DNA of 23,404 nt from Streptomyces sp. MMG1121 (GTDB taxonomy: Bacteria > Actinomycetota > Actinomycetes > Streptomycetales > Streptomycetaceae), in NCBI RefSeq assembly GCF_001280015.1, contig NZ_LGDV01000243.1, forward strand, positions 1 to 23,404, given 5' to 3'. Positions 1-6,966 of this stretch are shown here, piece by piece (the stretch's first letter is position 1; each line of letters opens with the position of its first letter). The position numbers and the translations under genes are program-made. The notes beneath the pieces were generated by a model. That model worked only from the letters and a program-made list of their open reading frames with translations, was not told where the DNA came from and searched no databases.

Positions 1-35
1 TCACGCAGCCGGGCGAGTGTGGCCTGCGGTGTCAT
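1..35 (-). CDS. N-terminus of an unidentified protein running off the left edge
   Basis: Eleven codons and part of a twelfth are visible, beginning MTPQATLARLR. The ATG at 35 has a good ribosome binding site (GAGGAG, 7 nt upstream). The start overlaps the stop of a possible 33-aa frame by ATGA, which suggests translational coupling in the same operon. Too little is present to assign a family. Confidence 0.5.
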   Translation of the reverse strand, partial: MTPQATLARLR

Positions 36-133
36 GCCTGCTCCTCAGTGTGCTGGGCGAACCGGCGGGCCAGAGCCAGCCGCTGGACCTTCAACGTGGG
101 CAGTGTCGGTTTGTGGGCTGCGGAGCCCTTCAC
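32..133 (-). CDS. possible 33-aa small protein
   Basis: A GTG-started frame of 33 residues begins 20 bp after the DoxX-like stop and ends in a TGA that overlaps the ATG of the next gene (ATGA). Third positions are about 85% G or C, which fits coding use here. The only Shine-Dalgarno-like sequence (GGAG) sits about 11 nt from the GTG, rather far. The middle (LPTLKVQRLALARRF) faintly recalls the C-terminal end of acyl-CoA synthetases, but that is only an impression. It could be a real small protein, a remnant, or chance. Confidence 0.3.
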   Translation of the reverse strand: MKGSAAHKPTLPTLKVQRLALARRFAQHTEEQA

Positions 134-153
134 GGGGAGAGCTTCTCCACCGG

Positions 154-528
154 TCAGAAGGAGTAGGGACCGAAGCGGCCCCACATCACGAAGGCCGCCA
201 CGGCGAGCAGGACCACGTTCACCACGATCGGCTGGGCCTCGTGACGACGCACATGGGTGACGGCCGCGCCGACCATCAGCAGGGCCAGGCCGAGGGCGGC
301 CAACGGCACCAGCACCGGCGCGATGCCGAGCGCCCCCGGCAGGATCAGACCCACCCCGGCCAGCATCTCCAGGATGCCGATGGCCTTGACGGGACCGGAG
401 CCGAAGTCCTCGACCCAGCCGAAGCCGCCGGCGGCCAGCTTCTCCGTGGGCTGTGCGACCTTCATGGCGCCGCCGGCCAGGCATGCTGCGCCCAGCACCG
501 CCGCGACGATCCACAGTGCGATGTTCAC
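154..528 (-). CDS. DoxX-like small membrane protein
   Basis: A 124-residue protein with four predicted membrane segments at about residues 3-20, 48-65, 68-91 and 100-115. The first two are joined by a loop containing GGxMKVxxP and FGW. This layout is that of the DoxX/DoxX_2 family, whose members often sit beside quinone or redox enzymes and are thought to act in membrane electron transfer or redox homeostasis; the exact role is unknown. The GTG start at 528 is chosen because AAGGAG lies 7 nt upstream and the membrane segment begins at once. It follows wrbA but is separated from it by a strong hairpin, so it may have its own transcript or depend on read-through. Confidence 0.75.
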   Translation of the reverse strand: MNIALWIVAAVLGAACLAGGAMKVAQPTEKLAAGGFGWVEDFGSGPVKAIGILEMLAGVGLILPGALGIAPVLVPLAALGLALLMVGAAVTHVRRHEAQPIVVNVVLLAVAAFVMWGRFGPYSF

Positions 529-592
529 GCGAGTTCTCCTTGCAGGTTCGGCGGGACCGCGGCCCGCCCTGGGATGCGGCGGACACACCGGC

Positions 593-641
593 CACCGCGG
601 TGCCGTCCCTGCCGGGCGGCGGGCGGGGCGGCACCGCGGTG
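593..641 (-). terminator. hairpin after wrbA
   Basis: Perfect 13-bp inverted repeat, CACCGCGGTGCCG at 593-605 and CGGCACCGCGGTG at 629-641, with a 23-nt G-rich loop. It lies just after the wrbA stop and before the DoxX-like gene. No T tract follows, which is usual for streptomycete terminators. Each arm holds the palindrome CACCGCGGTG, so protein binding is an alternative. Confidence 0.6.
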
Positions 642-659
642 TGCGTGGATGACGGACCG

Positions 660-1274
660 TCAGACAGTGGCCGGGCGGCCGGCCTTGAGCGCCGCCGCGG
701 TCTGGACGACGCGCTGGGCCTGGTGGCGGGCCGACTGCAGGGTGTCCTCGCCGGGCGCGCCCTGGCCCGCCACGTGCGACGTCCCGTACGGGTTCCCGGT
801 CTTGAACTGGACGGGGTCGGTGTAGCCCGGGGGCACGATGATGCCGCCCCAGTGGTAGAAGGTGTTGGCCAGTGCCAGGATCGTCGACTCCTGTCCGCCG
901 TGGGCGGTGTTGGAGGCGGTGAACGCCGAGCACACCTTGCCCGCGAGCTTGCCCTGGGCCCACAGCGGACCGGTCGTCTCGATGAACGCCCTGAGCTGGC
1001 TGGCCGGGTTGCCGAACCGGGTCGGGGTGCCGAACAGGACGGCGTCGGCCCAGCCCAGGTCCTCAAGGGTGGCCTCGGTGACGTCGGCGCTGTCCTCGAT
1101 GTGCTTGGCCCAGGCCGGGTTGGTGGCCACGGCCTCCGGCGGGGCCAGTTCGCGGACCTTGCGCAGCCGCACGGTCGCGCCGGCCTTCTCCGCGCCCTCG
1201 GCGCAGGCCTTCGCCAGGGTGTGCACGTTGCCGGTCGCGCTGTAGTAGATGATGGCGACGTTCACGGAATCCAT
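660..1274 (-). CDS. wrbA: WrbA-type NAD(P)H:quinone oxidoreductase (flavodoxin fold)
   Basis: A 204-residue flavoprotein of usual WrbA length. The FMN phosphate loop is YYSATGNVHTLA (residues 10-21); the second flavin loop is GTPTRFGNP (82-90); the aromatic/flavin region HWGGIIVPPGY (141-151) and GNPYGTSH (160-167) follow. WrbA enzymes reduce quinones to hydroquinones by two electrons using NAD(P)H. In this cluster it would fit reducing a prenylated quinone or the quinone product of the FAD hydroxylase, an inference from context. The ATG at 1274 is chosen because the flavodoxin strand (VNVAIIYY) follows directly; upstream is a purine-rich GAGAGAGAGAAA run. It starts 23 bp after the prenyltransferase stop, so the two are probably co-transcribed. 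Confidence 0.88.
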   Translation of the reverse strand: MDSVNVAIIYYSATGNVHTLAKACAEGAEKAGATVRLRKVRELAPPEAVATNPAWAKHIEDSADVTEATLEDLGWADAVLFGTPTRFGNPASQLRAFIETTGPLWAQGKLAGKVCSAFTASNTAHGGQESTILALANTFYHWGGIIVPPGYTDPVQFKTGNPYGTSHVAGQGAPGEDTLQSARHQAQRVVQTAAALKAGRPATV

Positions 1275-1297
1275 GATCGGTTTCTCTCTCTCACTCG

Positions 1298-2218
1298 CTA
1301 CTTGGCGGCGTGCGGCCGGACGTCGTCGGACACCAGCAGTACGTTCTCCACCCGCGACTGCCACTTGTAGTACGACTGGAGCTTGTGGTACTCGCCCTTG
1401 GGCGACGAGGTGATCGCGTAGACGAACTGACGGTCGTCGGTGCTGTAGGGCGCGTTCTTCACGTAGTGCTCGATCTTCGGTTCGATGCGCACGGGCAGCG
1501 TCGTCGGATCCGGCGTCATGGCCGCGATGGTGATCCGCTCGACCTTCGGGGAATCCCAGGTCAGGGTGGCGTATATGCCGAACGCCCGGGTGCCGAGCCG
1601 GATCAGCCGGTCACTCGGCGCGGGCAGTCCGGCGTCCCGGAGGATCGACGTGATGCCCTCGGCCCGGAAGTTCTCCTCGGGGGCCGCGCCGAAGTACAGG
1701 TTCACCGACCTGCTCGGGTAGTCGATACCGACCAGGCTCACCTTGTCGGCGAGCCCGTACCGGGTGAAGAAGTCGAGGTTCCCGGCGACGGCGGCCGGCA
1801 GCGACTCCAGCCTGACCAGATCGGACAGCGACTGGAGGGCATCGGTCGGGAAGAAGGACCACGTCTTCTTGAACCCGCCGACGACTCCGAAGTCGATACC
1901 GCTGCTTTCGACGGGGAACTCGCGGTGCAGTTCCTCCAGCAGGCTCCCGACGGGATGGTCCGTCTTCACGGTCAGCCCGTTCGACAGCGCGACCGCGTAC
2001 GGGTCCATGCTCTTGGGAAGCATGGTGAAGCGGCAGTCGAAATCCTTGGCGTTGCGCTCGCCTGTCGCCACCCGGAAGGCCACCACGGCTTGCGCGAGCG
2101 CATCCCCGTACGCGGTCAGGATCGGCCAGACCTTGTCGCGTGCACAGGTGATGCCCGCCAGTCGGGATGATTCCTCGATGACAGAGTAGAGACCTGCCAC
2201 CTCATTGTTGTTCGACAT
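1298..2218 (-). CDS. NphB/ABBA-type aromatic prenyltransferase 1
   Basis: A 306-residue soluble prenyltransferase, about the length of NphB (307 aa) and alignable along its whole length from memory. Recognisable elements: CARDKVWPIL (25-34), DFDCRF with the acidic residue at the NphB Mg-binding position (59-64), GGFKKTWSFFPTD (114-126), IDYPSRSVNLYF (165-176), KVERITIAA with the diphosphate-binding Arg228 (225-233), and EYHKLQSYY with its conserved lysine (276-284). These enzymes form the ABBA barrel and attach a C5, C10 or C15 prenyl group to an aromatic ring; Mg dependence is expected for this subgroup. Acceptor and donor cannot be read from sequence. The ATG is supported by GAGG a few bases upstream. 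It lies 58 bp after the FAD hydroxylase gene, same strand, probably one operon. Confidence 0.92.
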   Translation of the reverse strand: MSNNNEVAGLYSVIEESSRLAGITCARDKVWPILTAYGDALAQAVVAFRVATGERNAKDFDCRFTMLPKSMDPYAVALSNGLTVKTDHPVGSLLEELHREFPVESSGIDFGVVGGFKKTWSFFPTDALQSLSDLVRLESLPAAVAGNLDFFTRYGLADKVSLVGIDYPSRSVNLYFGAAPEENFRAEGITSILRDAGLPAPSDRLIRLGTRAFGIYATLTWDSPKVERITIAAMTPDPTTLPVRIEPKIEHYVKNAPYSTDDRQFVYAITSSPKGEYHKLQSYYKWQSRVENVLLVSDDVRPHAAK

Positions 2219-2276
2219 ACATCCTCACGTTCGATTGACGGGCGCACCTTTGACGGGGCGTGAGGTCCTGGGGCGC

Positions 2277-3752
2277 CTAGGCAAGGTCCGGGGTGCCGAA
2301 CCAGCGGTGCAGGGCGGCGGAGAGGCCGGCCGGGTCGTCGCCCGCGAAGGCGATGTAGCCGTCGGGGCGGACCAGCAGCGCGGCCACCCCGTCGAAGGCT
2401 CCGTCGGACGCCAGCGTGCCGGTGACGGTGGTGACCCGGTCCTTCCAGCCTGCCGCGGCGGCCCGCAGCTCGGGCGTGTCCGAGAGGTCGAGCAGCACGC
2501 CGAGGGCCGGGTGCAGCAGCTCGGGGGTCTGCACCGGGCCGCCCACGGCGTGCAGGGTGCGCGGGGGCAGCCGGCGGCCGACGAGCGGGTGGCCCTCGGG
2601 GTCGATGTCGTAGCGGATGTCGACGTGGCTGACCATGCCGGCCAGGTGCCGCTTCACGTCGTCGAGGGCGATCAGTTCGGCGTACAGGTCGCGCAGGCCC
2701 TGCGACTCGTCGCCGCCGAAGATGGACATGGCCTGGGCGCGGGTGTTCGCCAGCAGCCGTGCTCCCACCGGGTGGCGCTCGCTGTGGTAGGTGTCCAGCA
2801 GCTCTTCGGGCGCCCAGCCGCGGACGGTGGCGGCGAGCTTCCAGCCGAGGTTGGCCGCGTCCTGGACGCCCGCGCTCATGCCCTGGCCGCCGACGGGCAG
2901 GTGGATGTGGGCGGCGTCCCCGGCGAGCAGCACCCGGCCCCGGCGGTACTCGGCGGCCTGGCGGGTGGCGTCGGTGAAGGAGCTGACCCACAGGGGAGTG
3001 CCGCCCGAGATGTCCTCGCCGGTCACCCGCAGCCAGGCCGCGGCGATCTCCGCGTACTCGGGCGTCTCGTTGTGGTTCTCCGCCGAGGCGGCGTACTCGG
3101 TCATGATGACGCGGTCCACGTCGCCGCCGGGGAAGACCTGCACGAGGCCGCCCGGCAGCCGCTCGCCGAAGGGCCGCGCACGGACGCCGGAGCCGCAGAC
3201 GTCGGCGAGGTGCATCACCTGGGTGCCGGAGGTGCCGGGGAAGTCGATCCCGGCCGCCTTGCGCACCGCGCTGTGCGCGCCGTCGGCGCCCACCACGAAC
3301 AGGGCGCGCAGTTCTTCCCGCTCACCGCCGGGGGTGGCCACGGTCACCGTGACCCCGTCCTCGTCCTGCTCCAGGCCGAGGAAGGACCGGCCGCGGCGGA
3401 TGTCCGCGCCCAGTTCACCGGCCCACGCCTCAAGGACCGCCTCCGACTGGGACTGCGGGATGCCGCGGGCGCCGAAGTTCGCGTCCTCGAGGACCGTGTA
3501 GTCGAACGGGATGCCGCCGAAGTGGCCCATCGGCATGGTCTCGACGGTGCCGAAGCGGGGGACGAGGCCACGCTGGTCGAACGACTCCAGGGCGCGGGTG
3601 GTGAAGCCGAGGGCACGCGACTGGCCGGTGGGCCGCTCCAGCGCCTCGGCGACGATGACGTCCGCACCGCCGAGGCGCAGCTCCCCAGCCAGCATCAGAC
3701 CGGTGGGACCGGCTCCGACGACGATGACGTCGGTGTCCACATTCCTGGCCAT
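2277..3752 (-). CDS. FAD-dependent aromatic hydroxylase (PgaE/RdmE/OxyS-like)
   Basis: A 491-residue class A flavoprotein monooxygenase. The Rossmann motif GAGPTG is at residues 13-18; the NADPH/FAD motif GADGAHSAVR at 155-164; the FAD-ribityl motif GDAAHIHLPVGGQGM at 278-292; and a thioredoxin-like C-terminal domain covers roughly 390-491. This is the architecture of hydroxylases for aromatic polyketides and phenols, which insert one oxygen using NAD(P)H and O2. A likely job is ring hydroxylation or conversion of a phenol toward a quinone before or after prenylation; this is inference. The ATG has AAGGA 7 nt upstream. It follows the acyltransferase by 75 bp and precedes prenyltransferase 1, on the same strand. 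Confidence 0.9.
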   Translation of the reverse strand: MARNVDTDVIVVGAGPTGLMLAGELRLGGADVIVAEALERPTGQSRALGFTTRALESFDQRGLVPRFGTVETMPMGHFGGIPFDYTVLEDANFGARGIPQSQSEAVLEAWAGELGADIRRGRSFLGLEQDEDGVTVTVATPGGEREELRALFVVGADGAHSAVRKAAGIDFPGTSGTQVMHLADVCGSGVRARPFGERLPGGLVQVFPGGDVDRVIMTEYAASAENHNETPEYAEIAAAWLRVTGEDISGGTPLWVSSFTDATRQAAEYRRGRVLLAGDAAHIHLPVGGQGMSAGVQDAANLGWKLAATVRGWAPEELLDTYHSERHPVGARLLANTRAQAMSIFGGDESQGLRDLYAELIALDDVKRHLAGMVSHVDIRYDIDPEGHPLVGRRLPPRTLHAVGGPVQTPELLHPALGVLLDLSDTPELRAAAAGWKDRVTTVTGTLASDGAFDGVAALLVRPDGYIAFAGDDPAGLSAALHRWFGTPDLA

Positions 3753-3827
3753 GTCAATCCTTTCCTCACGCGAGCCGACGCGTTGTCACGTTGTGGTGTT
3801 CGAAAGGGGGTTGCGGGAGTTCTGAGC

Positions 3828-5030
3828 TCAGGCGGCCTTGCCGACCGGCACGGATTCCGTGCTGCGGGGGGCGGCCTGCGAGGGCCGCTTCCTGCTGCGG
3901 CTCCAGCGCCGCATCACGGGCATCTCCACCAGGCGGTACAGCAGCCAGCCGGCCAGCAGGTTCGCCAGGAACAGCGCGATCAGCAGCCCCAGGGCGGGCA
4001 CGACGCCGTAGGTCCGGGCGTCCAGGACGCGGGGCCGGCCCCAGAACATGACGACGCCCTGGACGACGTAGAAGGCGAACGACACGTTGCCCAGCCACAC
4101 CATGGGCCGGCTGGCGAGCCAGCCGCCCTCGCCCCGTACGTCCTTCGCGGCCGCGGCGCAGATGAGCATGCCGAACGGGATGATCGTGCCTACGTAGAAC
4201 CGGTACGGGTACGGCAGCGCGAACGTGAGCCAGTAGCCCGCGCCGAAGGCGACTGCCGAGGCCACCAGACCGATCCGCGGCCACAGGCCGGCGGCGACGA
4301 TCCGGGCCAGGACCATGCCGAGACCGAACTCGAACAGGCGCATGGGCGGGAAGCCGTAGCTGAACCACAGCTGGTTCATCCACAGGTGGTACATCGGTAT
4401 CCGGACGCCGCCGGAGACGAACAGCTGCGTCACGACCGGGACGCCTACCACACAGGCGACCATCCCGCCGGCCCACAGCCACAGCCTGCTCTCCGGGATC
4501 CGCCGCAGCAGCATGAGCAGCAGGGGGAAGAGGGCGTAGGCGAACACCTCCACGCACAGCGACCAGGCCGGGAGGTTGACGCTTGAGATGACCTCGGGCT
4601 GGTTGCTCCAGGTGTGCACCAGGAAGAGGTTCGGCAGCCAGGCGTGCATCGGGGTGGAGGAGGCGAACAGCCACATCGCGATGACGAAGACCACGATGTG
4701 GTTGGGGTAGATCTTCAGGGCACGGCGCCGCCAGAACGCCGTGGCCCGTTCCCCGGGCTTCGTCGACCAGGCCAGGACGAAACCGCTGAGCACGAAGAAG
4801 AACGACACCGCGACATATCCGGGCCCGAAGACGTCGGACAGCCCCTTGGCGATGCGGTGGTTGGCGAAGAGGTTGAGCGGCGCGTCCGGCCGGTTGGGAC
4901 CGGAGAGCAGCGAGGCATGGGAGAAGAACACGAGCATGGCCGCCACCCACCTCAGACCGGTGAGCGACGGGAGCGCGGCCGGGCGCCCTGGTGGACCGCT
5001 GCTGGTTGCTGCGCCGGTTCTGTCTGCCAT
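3828..5030 (-). CDS. membrane-bound acyltransferase (acyltransferase_3 family)
   Basis: A 400-residue integral membrane protein with about ten hydrophobic segments. Family marks are the first-helix histidine in FFSHASLL (H38), FFFVLSGFVLAW (77-88) and the arginine cluster FWRRRALKIYP (99-109). Members transfer acetyl or other acyl groups to hydroxyls of sugars, macrolides or cell-surface polymers. Here it could acylate the metabolite, or protect or export it; the acyl donor and acceptor are not visible. The ATG at 5030 has AAAGG about 10 nt upstream. It is the first gene of the apparent operon acyltransferase - FAD hydroxylase - prenyltransferase 1 - wrbA, behind a leader of about 260 bp and regulatory module A. 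Confidence 0.85.
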   Translation of the reverse strand: MADRTGAATSSGPPGRPAALPSLTGLRWVAAMLVFFSHASLLSGPNRPDAPLNLFANHRIAKGLSDVFGPGYVAVSFFFVLSGFVLAWSTKPGERATAFWRRRALKIYPNHIVVFVIAMWLFASSTPMHAWLPNLFLVHTWSNQPEVISSVNLPAWSLCVEVFAYALFPLLLMLLRRIPESRLWLWAGGMVACVVGVPVVTQLFVSGGVRIPMYHLWMNQLWFSYGFPPMRLFEFGLGMVLARIVAAGLWPRIGLVASAVAFGAGYWLTFALPYPYRFYVGTIIPFGMLICAAAAKDVRGEGGWLASRPMVWLGNVSFAFYVVQGVVMFWGRPRVLDARTYGVVPALGLLIALFLANLLAGWLLYRLVEMPVMRRWSRSRKRPSQAAPRSTESVPVGKAA

Positions 5031-5290
5031 GGTCGTACTGCCTTTCGATCAAGGATGCGGTCGGCTGGGTGGTGGGCGTGCGGCGAGTGCGGCGGAGAAC
5101 GACCTGGCTCGCGCCAACCCGGGGGAGCGCAGGGGGCACGCCACGTGCGTGCACGTCCGTGGCAGCAAGTGCGCGAGAGGCGTGAGTGAGAGGTGAGGGC
5201 GAGAAGAATCCGGTGCCGCACCGGGCTTGGCCCGGCCCCGCCTGGTGAACGGCGGCTGTGGCACTCGACCCGCTGACGCCTGCTCGGTAC
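5031..5290 (-). other. gene-free leader of the acyltransferase operon
   Basis: About 260 bp without a convincing gene between module A and the acyltransferase start. It contains several short inverted repeats: GCCACG/CGTGGC at 5140-5145 and 5158-5163, CCGGG/CCCGG near 5222-5236, and GTGCC/GGCAC enclosing roughly 5213-5272. On the transcribed strand it has a CT-rich stretch near 5170-5205. If transcription starts in module A, this is an unusually long and structured 5' untranslated region. Confidence 0.45.
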
Positions 5291-5373
5291 GAGTTTCAGG
5301 CAGGGGTGACGCACGGGAATGGTGACACGCGTGCCGTGCGCCACCAAGAGCCGCTCGAAGTGACGCGGACCAC
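5291..5373 (-). promoter_or_regulatory. regulatory module A (copy of module B at 8288-8371)
   Basis: Aligned by eye with 8288-8371, about 53 of 83 columns match with one 1-nt gap. Shared blocks at identical spacing are GGCAGG-N-GTG, GTGACAC, CCAAGAG and AAGTGACG. On the transcribed strand a weak sigma-70-like pair is TTGGTG (5342-5347), 17 nt, CACCAT (5319-5324). Both modules stand upstream of a minus-strand operon, in the same orientation. They are likely a common promoter plus operator; the promoter reading is uncertain. Confidence 0.6.
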
Positions 5374-5381
5374 TGTCGCCG

Positions 5382-5864
5382 CTAGCCGACCAAGTAGCGC
5401 TGGATCGTGGGGCCGATGAGGTCGACGAGCTCGTCGGTCGAGGCGGACGCGAGCGGTTCGAGCTTCAGGATGTAGCGCAGGATGACCATGCCCCACACCT
5501 GTGACTGGGCCGCGTTGATGTTCACCGGCGGCACCTTGAGGAGGTCTGCCACCTCGGCGATGTCGAGCGTCTGGGCCAGCCCGAGGGCCTTGCCCAACTG
5601 GCTGAAGATCTGGGAGGACTGGGCGGACATGAAGTCGCGCATGCGTTCCGCGCCCGCCTCTTCGGTGATCGCGGCCCGCACGTCCGCGAGCAGTTGCACC
5701 CTCGCCCGGGGATCCTCCCACTGCTTCAGCGACGCACGGAGCAGGCCCTCGGCCAGTTGCTCCCGCTGCCCGGTGATCGACTCCGCTCCGGCCCGGGCGA
5801 GTGCGTCCCCGAGCGTGCTCATGGCGGTCGAACCGGCTGCGGCGCTGATGGATCCGGTCGTCAT
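5382..5864 (-). CDS. stand-alone TetR C-terminal (ligand-binding) domain, no helix-turn-helix
   Basis: A 160-residue protein. Residues about 33-160 match the actinobacterial TetR C-terminal domain (TetR_C_16 type) from memory: LLRASLKQWEDP (41-52), LLADVRAAITEEAGAERMRDF (58-78), RYILKLEPLASAS (130-142) and PTIQRYL (152-158). The roughly 60-residue N-terminal DNA-binding domain of TetR proteins is absent: only about 30 low-complexity residues precede, and the upstream DNA is a terminator and then another gene. The ATG at 5864 is chosen for its GGAGG 4 nt upstream; the longer frame from 5930 lacks a ribosome site. Such a protein could bind a ligand or dimerise with an intact TetR, or have been turned to another role. 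A palindrome in its leader (5898-5913) looks like a TetR operator. Confidence 0.75.
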   Translation of the reverse strand: MTTGSISAAAGSTAMSTLGDALARAGAESITGQREQLAEGLLRASLKQWEDPRARVQLLADVRAAITEEAGAERMRDFMSAQSSQIFSQLGKALGLAQTLDIAEVADLLKVPPVNINAAQSQVWGMVILRYILKLEPLASASTDELVDLIGPTIQRYLVG

Positions 5865-5897
5865 GGTCCCTCCGGTGATGGCATGCGTGGTCTCGTG

Positions 5898-5913
5898 AAC
5901 GGAACCGTCCGTT
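5898..5913. promoter_or_regulatory. palindrome AACGGA-ACCG-TCCGTT, TetR-operator-like
   Basis: Perfect 6-4-6 inverted repeat centred about 41 bp upstream of the headless TetR start. Its size and position fit an operator for a TetR-family repressor, which often sits ahead of its own gene. No full-length TetR gene is present in the window to bind it. Confidence 0.45.
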
Positions 5914-5960
5914 ACGGCCATGGTGGACATGCCGTCTGGAGGCCCGCTTGAGCCGGGACC

Positions 5961-5986
5961 CCGCTTTCCCGTGTCCGGGAAAGCGG
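5961..5986 (-). terminator. terminator after prenyltransferase 2
   Basis: Perfect 11-bp stem CCGCTTTCCCG/CGGGAAAGCGG with a 4-nt loop (TGTC), 14 bp past the prenyltransferase 2 stop. It should end the methyltransferase-prenyltransferase 2 transcript, so the headless TetR gene needs its own promoter or read-through. Confidence 0.8.
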
Positions 5987-5999
5987 AGGCCGCCGGGGA

Positions 6000-6914
6000 T
6001 CAGACCTGCTGCCCGGTGAGCTTCTTCAGCAACGTGCGCATCAGCGGCGAAAGCGCGGTGTACGGCCCCAGATTCATGTATCGCTCCTCGCGGGTCCATT
6101 TGACGGCCGCGATCACGATGGGCTCTCCGTCGTAACGGCGCCGGGAGTTCCTGACGAACTTCTCGACCTCCGGCTCGATCCGTACGGGAAGTGCCGAGGG
6201 ATCCCAGTCGCGGGTCGGCGCCAGGGCGTAGCAGATCCGCTCGATCCGCGCGGAGTCCCAGCCGAGCGTGACGTACACCCTGAACGACCTCCGGGCGAAT
6301 TCCAGCATCCTCCCCTCCGGTTCGCTCAGACCGATCGCGCGCTGCAGCGACAGGACGTTGTGCGACTCGCCGAATTCCCCGGGGAGTTCGGCGAAGTACA
6401 GATTGACCGTCCTGCGCTGGTAGTCGATCCCGATCATCGCCACCTCGTTCAGGTGGTGGCGTGCGAAGAGATCCGCGTTCTCGGCCAGGGCGGGCGGTAT
6501 GGACGGCAGCTTCGCCAGCTGCGACACGCTCTGCAGGTGGAAGGGGAAGTGCGCGTAGATCTTGCTGAAGCCGCTCTGGGTCCCGCCGTCCACGAAGTAC
6601 TCGCTGACGGGGACATGCGCCCGGATGTCGCCGAGGAGGCCGGCGACGGGGTGGTCCGTCTTCTCGACGAGGCCGTGTGCCAGCGCGACGGCGTGGGGGT
6701 CGCCGCCCTGCACGGGTATCGCGATGGTGTAGTCGAGCTCTGCCGGCGGGTGCTCGCCGGTCGACACGCTCAGTACGACCCCGGCGTCCGGGAGAGCGTC
6801 CTGGTACGCGGTCAGGACCGGCAGGACCTTCTCAGGTGAGCAGGGCGCCCCCACCAGCCGGGCCGATTCCGCGATGGCCGCATAGGCGTCCTCGGTCTCG
6901 GTGGTTTCGGACAC
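6000..6914 (-). CDS. NphB/ABBA-type aromatic prenyltransferase 2
   Basis: A 304-residue paralogue of the enzyme at 1298-2218. Family elements: CSPEKVLPVL (25-34), ELDYTIAI with the Mg-site aspartate (59-66), SGFSKIYAHFP (114-124), IDYQRRTVNLYF (163-174), RIERICYAL with the diphosphate arginine (223-231) and ERYMNLGPYT (277-286). Two positions depart from NphB as I recall it: the KK pair of GGFKKT is SK, and the lysine of YYKLG, which holds diphosphate, is asparagine (N281). Function is probably prenyl transfer to an aromatic acceptor, perhaps with altered donor use; loss of activity is possible. The GTG at 6914 is set by GGAGG 5 nt upstream. It follows the methyltransferase by 52 bp and is followed by a strong terminator. 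Confidence 0.9.
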   Translation of the reverse strand: MSETTETEDAYAAIAESARLVGAPCSPEKVLPVLTAYQDALPDAGVVLSVSTGEHPPAELDYTIAIPVQGGDPHAVALAHGLVEKTDHPVAGLLGDIRAHVPVSEYFVDGGTQSGFSKIYAHFPFHLQSVSQLAKLPSIPPALAENADLFARHHLNEVAMIGIDYQRRTVNLYFAELPGEFGESHNVLSLQRAIGLSEPEGRMLEFARRSFRVYVTLGWDSARIERICYALAPTRDWDPSALPVRIEPEVEKFVRNSRRRYDGEPIVIAAVKWTREERYMNLGPYTALSPLMRTLLKKLTGQQV

Positions 6915-6966
6915 GAGTCCTCCAACTCTTGTCGGTTCCTCCTGGCTGTGGTGCGAAACCGTGCCG

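Noticed and set aside
32..1066. Long minus-strand open frame over the DoxX and WrbA genes
   Set aside because: It overlaps two well-supported genes in another frame, has arginine/proline/serine-rich composition typical of high-GC shadow frames, and no start site. Only its last 33 codons were kept as a possible small gene.
2205..4586. 793-codon plus-strand open frame opposite the FAD hydroxylase and acyltransferase
   Set aside because: Antisense shadow of two recognised genes; no family motif and no ribosome binding site.
5291..5373. Reading TGTCAC in modules A and B as ECF41 promoters
   Set aside because: TGTCAC is present on the transcribed strand, but 16 nt downstream both have CCTG instead of the CGTC/TGTC -10, so the match is only partial.
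5865..5930. Longer start for the headless TetR gene at 5930
   Set aside because: No ribosome site there, while GGAGG stands at ideal distance from the ATG at 5864. The extra 22 residues do not resemble a helix-turn-helix either way.
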